DNA of 13,086 nt from Acidobacteriota bacterium (lineage in GTDB: Bacteria > Acidobacteriota > Blastocatellia > Pyrinomonadales > Pyrinomonadaceae), in NCBI GenBank assembly GCA_029777145.1, contig JAKOSS010000340.1:1-13086 (forward strand), given 5' to 3'. Positions within the stretch are counted from its first letter, which is position 1, and the number at the start of each line of letters is the position of its first letter. The translations under genes were made by a program, and so were the position numbers. Below the pieces are notes generated by a model. The model saw only the letters and a program-made list of their open reading frames with translations, ran no database searches and was not told where the DNA came from. This document shows positions 1 to 5,742 of the stretch, piece after piece.

Positions 1-497
1 CGACACGAAACCGGCCGATCCAAATGGATCGAGCAAGACTCGTTCTCGAGAAACGGACACGGGATCGCGGCTTCAAAATAATCCAGAAGTATCCGTTCCC
101 GCTGCGACGGATCAAGTTCGGCCCACGATGACAGACGCTCAAAGATATCGGTCTTCCCGAGCTCCGCCAACGCCTCGTCAAACCGCTCCAAAACCTCGCT
201 TTTCCGGGGCTCAGGCATCGCCGCGACGACCTCGGCGAGCCCGTGCGCCTCGATCTCGGCGACCGGAACCATCTGTCGGCAGCACGCGCCGCAACCGGCC
301 CGGCAACTGACCGTGCGCCCTTGCGCCCCGGCCGCCGTTTCGCCCATCGCGACGAAAGAATCGGTCATCCGCTGAAAGATCGGCAGCATCCGCTGCGGCT
401 TCACCGGCGTCGCCGGAACGGTCATCTGCATTTCGAGCGGTTGTCCATCGACGGACAACGTGATGTTTCCGGTGATCCACTCTGTGATTTCTTCCAC
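1..497 (-). CDS. YkgJ-type cysteine-cluster (putative Fe/Zn-binding) protein, C-terminus cut by window edge
   Basis: Partial gene; 165 codons are visible and the protein runs off the left edge. Reading from a GTG at 497 gives an N-terminal stretch of about 60 residues, then the signature cysteine cluster SCRAGCGACCRQ (Cys65, Cys69, Cys72, Cys73). A second set follows at the window edge: CPFL (Cys147), Cys155 and RPVSC (Arg161-Cys165). This order is the hallmark of the CxxCxxCC family (PF03692, YkgJ/UPF0153), thought to chelate zinc or iron; its biochemical role is largely unknown. The GTG is chosen because no ATG, GTG or TTG lies further upstream in this frame before the stop of the preceding FHA gene, and a purine-rich AAGAGAAGAA lies just upstream. 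It sits 99 bases downstream of the FHA cluster on the same strand, so it may be co-transcribed, but nothing ties it functionally to it. Family call firm; start moderately firm. Confidence 0.85.
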   Translation of the reverse strand, partial: MEEITEWITGNITLSVDGQPLEMQMTVPATPVKPQRMLPIFQRMTDSFVAMGETAAGAQGRTVSCRAGCGACCRQMVPVAEIEAHGLAEVVAAMPEPRKSEVLERFDEALAELGKTDIFERLSSWAELDPSQRERILLDYFEAAIPCPFLENESCSIHLDRPVSC

Positions 498-510
498 GGC
501 AATTCTTCTC

Positions 511-591
511 TTAAAACCAGTACCCGATGGAGACAGTCGCCCGCGAAGCGTGTTTGGCGAAGATACGCGGAAAGTTCTTCCAATGCGTAAT
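511..591 (-). other. Gap between FHA gene and YkgJ gene; contains a protein-like but startless 26-codon reading frame
   Basis: The 99-base gap 498-596 has no terminator-like hairpin with a T-run. One minus-strand frame, 591 to a TAA at 511, translates without interruption and ends in SIGYWF. A C-terminal aromatic residue in a beta-strand-like pattern resembles the end of an outer-membrane protein. There is no start codon and no Shine-Dalgarno sequence. Chance readthrough in GC-rich DNA explains it as well as a gene relic does. Recorded as a possible decayed fragment only. Confidence 0.12.
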
Positions 592-596
592 CCGGG

Positions 597-1835
597 TTAA
601 AACGTTACGGGCTCTGAGTTGACGCCGAAGTCGGACGGATTTTGCATAATCGTCCCGATCGCCAGGAACGTCAGCGCGAACTGGTACGACTCTTCGGAGA
701 TCTTGTTGTTTTTTTTGAGGAACCAGATCGTCCGGATCTCGCGCGGGTCGGCGCCGCCGATCTTCGATCTCGGAATCCCTTCGAGGATCGACTGCAGCGA
801 CGGTCCGCCGCCTCCGCCGGAACCCTTGCGTTCGCGGCGCAGGTAATCGGCCATGATCAACAGGCAGTCGTCGGAAAGACTGTTGCCGAGCGAGATCCGC
901 AGATCGCCGAGATACGGAAGCATCGATTTCGCGGTCGCGACCGGATCGCCCGACCGGTTGCCGATCTTCGATAATGCGGCCGCGGCGAGAAACTGGGCCT
1001 TCAATCCCTGAGATGACGCCATCGACTCAAACTGCGAGGCGTTTGATTTGACCAGTTTGAGATTCGCGGCAAGCGCCGACGACCCCTTGAACGGACCGAG
1101 CTTGCCCTTCACGATCTGAACCTGCGCGGTGGCGAGAAAGGCATTCGGATCACCGACCGCGATCCGGCGGAGAAACTTCGCCGCATTGTCCTCGATCTTG
1201 CGGTCCTCGTCGTTGACCGGCGTCAGGGCCGGAGTCGCGGTCGAATTCGGATCGACGGTCCCGGTCGCGGTCGGCGATACGGACGGACTTTCGGCGGGCC
1301 TCTTTTCGGGGGTTTCGGAATCGATGAGCGGCGTCGGGAACGGCGTTGGCGACGTTTGCGCAATGTCCGGTCCCGACGTCCCGAAATAGAAGACGGCGCC
1401 GCCGCCGCAGATCAGGAATACCAGCACCAGCAGCGGTCCGACGATAAACACGACGGTCGGAATCGAGGACGGGTCGGGCCCGCCGGAAGCTTGCACGGCT
1501 GCGGTTCGTCGGGGCCGCCGCGCTTCGACGGGCTCGGAAATCAGCTCCACCGAGAATTCGATGCCGCCGCCAAGCACGAGCCGATCGCCGTTCTTCAGTG
1601 ATTCCGGTTGCGTGAGCGGTGAGCCGTTCAGTTCAGACCCGTTGCTCGAACCGCAGTCGGACGCCACAAAAACGTCGCCGAAGCGATCGATCTTGAGATG
1701 CGTCCGCGACAGCCTCGAGTCGGAGATCGTCAGATCGTTTCCCGGCTGCCGGCCGATCGAATACGGACTTTTCCCGACCGATTCGCGCCGGTCGCGGCCC
1801 GCCTCGTCTCTGAAGTTCAGCCAAAGTTCGGTCAT
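597..1835 (-). CDS. FHA-domain single-pass membrane protein with diverged C-terminal domain (third FHA paralogue)
   Basis: 412 residues. Residues about 24-95 are a canonical FHA (phosphothreonine-binding) domain: GR at 28-29, SRTH at 43-46, GSSNGSELNG at 62-71. A basic patch (EARRPRRT, 104-111) precedes one hydrophobic span at about 126-152, predicting a cytoplasmic FHA and an external C-terminus. A Ser/Thr/Pro-rich linker (about 160-207) leads to a helical domain (about 213-412). That domain has no recognisable SLT catalytic motif. Its end (about 368-404, with NPSDFG) lines up with the ends of the two upstream paralogues (ENPQDFG, ENPQRF), and the segment around 278-290 can be placed loosely over the catalytic-Glu helix of the neighbouring transglycosylase. 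I infer a far-degenerated pseudo-transglycosylase, but homology of this domain needs a profile search. The ATG overlaps the upstream stop by four bases (ATGA), so translation is probably coupled. A Gly run (340-344) lies in the C-terminal domain. Confidence 0.85.
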   Translation of the reverse strand: MTELWLNFRDEAGRDRRESVGKSPYSIGRQPGNDLTISDSRLSRTHLKIDRFGDVFVASDCGSSNGSELNGSPLTQPESLKNGDRLVLGGGIEFSVELISEPVEARRPRRTAAVQASGGPDPSSIPTVVFIVGPLLVLVFLICGGGAVFYFGTSGPDIAQTSPTPFPTPLIDSETPEKRPAESPSVSPTATGTVDPNSTATPALTPVNDEDRKIEDNAAKFLRRIAVGDPNAFLATAQVQIVKGKLGPFKGSSALAANLKLVKSNASQFESMASSQGLKAQFLAAAALSKIGNRSGDPVATAKSMLPYLGDLRISLGNSLSDDCLLIMADYLRRERKGSGGGGGPSLQSILEGIPRSKIGGADPREIRTIWFLKKNNKISEESYQFALTFLAIGTIMQNPSDFGVNSEPVTF

Positions 1836-3277
1836 TGCGTGTAGGTCGAAAGCGGCCGCACGGACGCTCCGAAATCCTGCGGGTTTTCGCCGATGATCGC
1901 GGTGGCGAAGAACTTCGGGACGTACCTGATGTTCTCACCCTTGAACTGTGTTCCCGACTTGCCTTCGAGCAGCTCCGTGTTCGCCATGATCGTCCAGAAA
2001 CTCCGATTCTGCCCAACGGCGTTGGAAAGTACCTTGTCGAGGTTCCGGCTCAGGTTTCCCTGACCGCTGTTGAAACTCGCGATCGCCAGCAGCACGCTGT
2101 CGGGCGCGGTTCCGTAGCGCGTGATCAGAACTTTCAGATAATCCGCGCCGGCGTTCGCCGCCTTTTCGGGAACGCAACGGTTGTCGGGAATGTTCTCCGG
2201 ATCGTAATCTTTCCACGTTGAAGCGAGGAACTGGAACATTCCCTTGGCCCCTGTCGGACTTGTAAGGCACGAACAGTGCTCGCTCTCGATCATCGCCACA
2301 TAGATCCCGATCTGCGGTTCAACGCCCTTGGCCCTGAAACTGCGGATCACGAACGGACTCGTTTTCGTCGCGCGTTCGAGCACGCTCGTGAAATCGCTCC
2401 GTCCCCACGTTCCCGGATTGCAGTTGTCGTTCTTCTTCTGCGAAAGCCGCCGGACGTATTGGTCAAGGTCGGCTTTGATCCTCGCGACCGCGGCCGGCGG
2501 GATCGGTTCGGACTTCTGGTTGCCGATGATCTGCGCGATCTTTTCCGCCTTGACGGCGATGTAACGAGCTTTGTCCGTCTCGGACATGTCCTGATACCGG
2601 CCTTTCGGCAGATCGACGGTCGTTCCGTCGGTACGCGTCTGGACGATCGAGTTCCCGACCGGGTCTTCGGGTGTCGCGCTTCCGGTCGGCGTCGCTGTTG
2701 CCGAACCGTCGGGCGTCGGCGACTTTGATCCGTTCCGGCTACCGTTTGCCGGCGTTTCGGTCGGTTCCTCGTCCTCAAAGTCCTGCGTGATCTCGGTCGG
2801 TTTGTCGGACCAGTACCGCATCCCGATGACGGTCGCCGATATGCCGATGACGAGCAGGCCGAAAGCGAGCGCACCGAGGACAATGAGCATCGGGAAACCG
2901 CTCGATTCAACCGATTCAGCGGACTTCACGGGTGCCGCGGCTGCTTTCGGTGCGGAAGGCGCCGGTTTTGAGTCGTCGCTCTCGAATCTCACCGTCAGCC
3001 GCGTATGATTGCCGATCTCGATCCGGTCGCCCTCGCCGAGCGGCGTTCCGGACGATCCGACGGGCTCGCCGTTGACGCTGCTCCCGTTCGTCGAGTTCTC
3101 ATCGACGACCCACAGTCTTCCGTTTTCGAAATAGACGCTGGCGTGGATCCGAGAAAGTCCCGAATCGTCGATCTTCTCGTCGGCGTCGGCGCCTCGCCCG
3201 AACGTCGTCCGGCCTTCTCCAAGACGGATCTCGCGGGTTCCTGATTCACCTCGGCAAATGAGAATCGCTCGGGCCAT
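1832..3277 (-). CDS. FHA-TM-SLT fusion: membrane-anchored lytic transglycosylase with cytoplasmic FHA domain
   Basis: 481 residues. An N-terminal FHA domain (about 24-98) has GR 27-28, SRIH 42-45 and NSTNGSSVNG 61-70, all the residues expected for phosphothreonine reading. One TM helix at about 128-156 is followed by an acidic then Thr/Pro-rich linker (157-212). The C-terminal part (about 300-470) is an SLT lytic transglycosylase (goose-lysozyme-like fold) with its motifs in order: VAMIESEHC with catalytic Glu331, GAKGMFQF (343-350), the NAGADYL helix (375-381) and AIASFNSGQGN (398-408). Family members cleave the MurNAc-GlcNAc bond of peptidoglycan, making 1,6-anhydro ends. The enzyme would act outside the inner membrane while FHA reads phosphoproteins inside. 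Cys286, Cys335, Cys337 and Cys368 lie in the external part and could form disulfides. The ATG starts 3 bases after the upstream paralogue's stop and the stop overlaps the next gene's start, so the three form one translational unit. The fusion is unusual; domain calls are firm. Confidence 0.93.
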   Translation of the reverse strand: MARAILICRGESGTREIRLGEGRTTFGRGADADEKIDDSGLSRIHASVYFENGRLWVVDENSTNGSSVNGEPVGSSGTPLGEGDRIEIGNHTRLTVRFESDDSKPAPSAPKAAAAPVKSAESVESSGFPMLIVLGALAFGLLVIGISATVIGMRYWSDKPTEITQDFEDEEPTETPANGSRNGSKSPTPDGSATATPTGSATPEDPVGNSIVQTRTDGTTVDLPKGRYQDMSETDKARYIAVKAEKIAQIIGNQKSEPIPPAAVARIKADLDQYVRRLSQKKNDNCNPGTWGRSDFTSVLERATKTSPFVIRSFRAKGVEPQIGIYVAMIESEHCSCLTSPTGAKGMFQFLASTWKDYDPENIPDNRCVPEKAANAGADYLKVLITRYGTAPDSVLLAIASFNSGQGNLSRNLDKVLSNAVGQNRSFWTIMANTELLEGKSGTQFKGENIRYVPKFFATAIIGENPQDFGASVRPLSTYTQ

Positions 3278-3280
3278 AGA

Positions 3281-4765
3281 TCAATTCTGCAAAGGATAAA
3301 GCTCTGAGATCGGGCGGTCGTTCTTGAGTTTGAACCGTTGCGGGTTCTCGGCGACGATCGCGGCGGCAAAGAAGCGCGCCACTTGTTCTTTCATGCCGGC
3401 GTCGGTGAGCACTTTCCAGAAATCGGACCGATCGGCCGGCAACGTCGTCTTGAGGACATTGGCTTCGCCGGAAGTCTTTCCGAAGGCGGCGACGGCGTAC
3501 ACGATGTCGCCGTCGAAGGCGTCGACGAGATCTTTCGTGTAGAAGGCCGCGACGCGCGAAGCGCAGTCCTGATTTGCATCCGTCAGACTGAATACCGGAC
3601 AAACGACGTTATAGGCGTTGGCGTTCACGAAATCCGACGACATCTGCCAGAGCCCGGCGTCGACGCCTTGCTGCGTCAGCTGGAACTTGCTCCGGCTCAT
3701 CGCGAGAATGTACCCGAGCGACGGATCGAGCGTCTTCTCCCGCACGAACGACTGGTTGATGACGTCACGATATTGCGACGCCCGGGCGAAATAGCCGTCG
3801 GCCGCATATTCGGGTGTCAGCCGGCGGACCTCCTGCAAAAACTCGGGATTCGAAAGATTATAGCGCGCCGCGGCACCGGTAAACTTCCTGACGACATTGG
3901 CCGTCATCGTTCGCGTCTCGACGAGCGAAGCCTGCCCGGCCGGCTGCTGTTTCGGCGTCGGCGTCGCAGTTTTTTCTGCCGTATCTTCAGGCTCCGGCGA
4001 GACGATCTCACGCGTCTCGAACTGCAGATTGACGGCAACTTCCTGCGGGATTCGGTTTCCGTCTATGTCCTCGAGCGCGACCTGCAGCGGGTAAAGCCGC
4101 CCGTCGGAAAGCTCCGCGTACTCGTCCGGATCGAGCGTGGCGGTATACGGCGCTTCGGTGAACGAGGCGATCTCTTTACCGTTGAGCGTGACAACGACGC
4201 GGCCGACGCACAACTGGTCGCTGACATTGACCCGGATCTCGGTCTGATCGGAAATGACGTCTCCGTTGCGCGGACTCGTGATCCGCGCCGTCGCATTGCA
4301 GCCCGACGAACCTCCCCCGCCACCTGACAGCGCGACATATCCGGCGACGGCCGCGGCCACCACCGCGATCCCGAGCACGCCGCCGGTCAGTCCGAGCATC
4401 GCCGTCGAGCGTCGGGCTTTCTTCTCGGATTCGGCGGCCGCCGGCGATTCCTCGGCCGCGGCCTCTTCTTCCGGCATTTCGTCCTCGAAGAACTGAACGA
4501 TCACCGAATTTCCGAGCGTGATGTAGTCGCCGTCGTTCAATTCGACGTCGCCTTCGATCCGCTGGCCGTTGACCGTCGTACCGTTGCTGCTGCCAAGATC
4601 GAGCAAATGATACGCGCCGTCACGGAACTCGATCAGCGCATGGTTGCGGGAGATATTCGCGTTTCCGGCGAACGGAAAAGTATTGTCGCCGGTCCGGCCG
4701 AAGGTCACCGCCTCCTCGCCGATCGCGACTTCGTTTTCCTCGATTTTTACCCGCGCACTCGCCAT
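3281..4765 (-). CDS. FHA-TM-Ig-like protein with catalytically dead SLT (pseudo-transglycosylase) domain
   Basis: 494 residues. FHA domain at about 19-93 with GR 23-24, SRNH 39-42 and GSSNGTTVNG 58-67. An acidic Glu/Ala stretch (94-114) and a basic KKARR lead into a TM helix (about 121-147) and a Gly-rich hinge. A region at about 157-250 looks like a bacterial Ig-like domain (ITSPRNGDVI start, alternating strands). Then comes a Pro/Thr linker and a C-terminal domain (about 325-490) matching the downstream SLT paralogue: GYILAMSRSKF over GIYVAMIESEHC, AGLWQM over KGMFQF, YAVAAFGKTSGEAN over LLAIASFNSGQGN, and AENPQRF over GENPQDFG. The catalytic Glu position is Arg358, so lytic activity is not expected. 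A role as peptidoglycan-binding or allosteric partner is inference. It is the first of the three coupled FHA genes and follows a terminator-like hairpin. No clear Shine-Dalgarno sequence precedes the ATG. Confidence 0.88.
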   Translation of the reverse strand: MASARVKIEENEVAIGEEAVTFGRTGDNTFPFAGNANISRNHALIEFRDGAYHLLDLGSSNGTTVNGQRIEGDVELNDGDYITLGNSVIVQFFEDEMPEEEAAAEESPAAAESEKKARRSTAMLGLTGGVLGIAVVAAAVAGYVALSGGGGGSSGCNATARITSPRNGDVISDQTEIRVNVSDQLCVGRVVVTLNGKEIASFTEAPYTATLDPDEYAELSDGRLYPLQVALEDIDGNRIPQEVAVNLQFETREIVSPEPEDTAEKTATPTPKQQPAGQASLVETRTMTANVVRKFTGAAARYNLSNPEFLQEVRRLTPEYAADGYFARASQYRDVINQSFVREKTLDPSLGYILAMSRSKFQLTQQGVDAGLWQMSSDFVNANAYNVVCPVFSLTDANQDCASRVAAFYTKDLVDAFDGDIVYAVAAFGKTSGEANVLKTTLPADRSDFWKVLTDAGMKEQVARFFAAAIVAENPQRFKLKNDRPISELYPLQN

Positions 4766-4770
4766 TTTCA

Positions 4771-4806
4771 GACAAAACGGGAATCCGGACCTTGCCCGAA
4801 TTCCCG
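4771..4806 (-). terminator. Terminator- or attenuator-like hairpin between DUF4384 gene and FHA cluster
   Basis: The 55-base gap holds an 11-base inverted repeat: arms 4796-4806 and 4778-4788 with a 7-base loop. Read on the minus strand the arms are CGGGAATTCGG and CCGGATTCCCG, pairing fully with one G-U wobble. TTTTGTC follows directly. This is the layout of a Rho-independent terminator acting on leftward transcription. It ends only 5 bases before the ATG of the first FHA gene, so it could also act as an attenuator, or as a structure that controls initiation, as no Shine-Dalgarno sequence is visible there. The T-run is short, so termination may be partial. Confidence 0.6.
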
Positions 4807-4820
4807 AGAAACCACGTCTA

Positions 4821-5690
4821 TCAATGCTTCATCTTTCCGAGAACGAACGTCTCGATGATCTCTTCGTTGTCCTTCGGATTGATGTTCACGATCCGCACCG
4901 CAAACGGCGTATCGCCTTGCTGCGACACAAGATCCTGACCGGAATCGTCGATCAGCCCGACCAGCGTTTTTGCCTCGAGTTTCCCGGCGCTCATCAGGTT
5001 CGCGAGACTGACGCGAGTATTCTTGACGTCGTTCGGCAGATCGACCAGCGAGTCGCGTGTGAAGATCAACGTGAAATACTCTTGCGGCGCGTCGTCGTAC
5101 GAGGCGAGACGCAACGCGCAATCACGCGGTTCGGGAACATAGTCCGCCGGGCAGCCGCGCGGGATCACGTACTCGGTGTTCGCCGCGACGTAATTGCTGC
5201 CGTTGTTGACCAGCGTCGTCGGAAAGATGATCTCACCGTCCGAATCGGGCGACATCTGCCGCACGATATAGAGATACCCGCGCTGATTCGTTTTGATCGA
5301 AAGTCGGAGACGATCGCCGGGCGTAAACGCCGCGAGCGGATTCGTCTCGATCTCGTTTCCGTCCTTGTTGACCGTCAGCAGGCGAAGCTGTGCCGCGAGC
5401 AGCGGAACGACGATCCGGCGAACGGTTCGCTTCTTCGAATAATTGGAACGGCTCTTCTTTTCGACGCGGGTGATCGTGACCTTTCTGCGGATATCGACCT
5501 TCTTCGCGACCGGCTTGGCTTTCGGCCGGATCACGGTCTTCGCCTTTTGCTTGTTGGCGGAATAATCGTCGATCTGGGCCGGCGCTGCCGACACCGCGAG
5601 GAGCATCGCCGCGCACAGCCCGACCGCCGTCACCAGCGCTCGTCGGGCGCGCCCGAGGTTTCTCCTTTCTGTCCTTTCGGTATTCATCAT
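4821..5690 (-). CDS. Secreted DUF4384-domain protein
   Basis: 289 residues. A basic N-terminus (ERTERRNLGRARR) and hydrophobic core (about 18-36) ending in APA form a signal peptide with likely cleavage after Ala38, so the protein is probably periplasmic. A strongly basic region (about 47-92, many Lys/Arg) follows. A beta-rich domain at about 98-215 fits DUF4384: GDRLRLSIKTNQRGYLYIV (125-143), DGEIIFP (151-157) and NTEYVIP (171-177). DUF4384 domains often accompany signalling or caspase-like proteins, and their function is not established. The last 70 residues are less characteristic. Cys180 and Cys191 could pair. Two adjacent ATGs (5690, 5687) are equally possible starts, with no clear Shine-Dalgarno sequence. 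It lies 52 bases after the FGE-fold gene and 55 before the FHA genes, separated from them by a hairpin. Domain call fairly firm; function unknown. Confidence 0.82.
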   Translation of the reverse strand: MMNTERTERRNLGRARRALVTAVGLCAAMLLAVSAAPAQIDDYSANKQKAKTVIRPKAKPVAKKVDIRRKVTITRVEKKSRSNYSKKRTVRRIVVPLLAAQLRLLTVNKDGNEIETNPLAAFTPGDRLRLSIKTNQRGYLYIVRQMSPDSDGEIIFPTTLVNNGSNYVAANTEYVIPRGCPADYVPEPRDCALRLASYDDAPQEYFTLIFTRDSLVDLPNDVKNTRVSLANLMSAGKLEAKTLVGLIDDSGQDLVSQQGDTPFAVRIVNINPKDNEEIIETFVLGKMKH

Positions 5691-5742
5691 ACGTTTGTTG
5701 ACGCTCGGCGGCGCGGAAATTGCCGACCCGGCGTCGCTAAAG

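Noticed and set aside
2595..2810. Thr/Pro-rich low-complexity coding stretch, considered as tandem DNA repeats
   Set aside because: The codons vary and no exact repeat unit is visible; it is an ordinary periplasmic linker.
3338..4327. 329-codon plus-strand open frame antisense to the first FHA gene
   Set aside because: Its product is Arg-rich with no domain, and the minus-strand frame encodes clear FHA, TM and SLT-like domains. It is a GC-bias shadow.
5691..5742. GC-rich inverted repeats between the FGE-fold and DUF4384 genes as a terminator
   Set aside because: Pairing needs bulges and no T-run follows on the minus strand.
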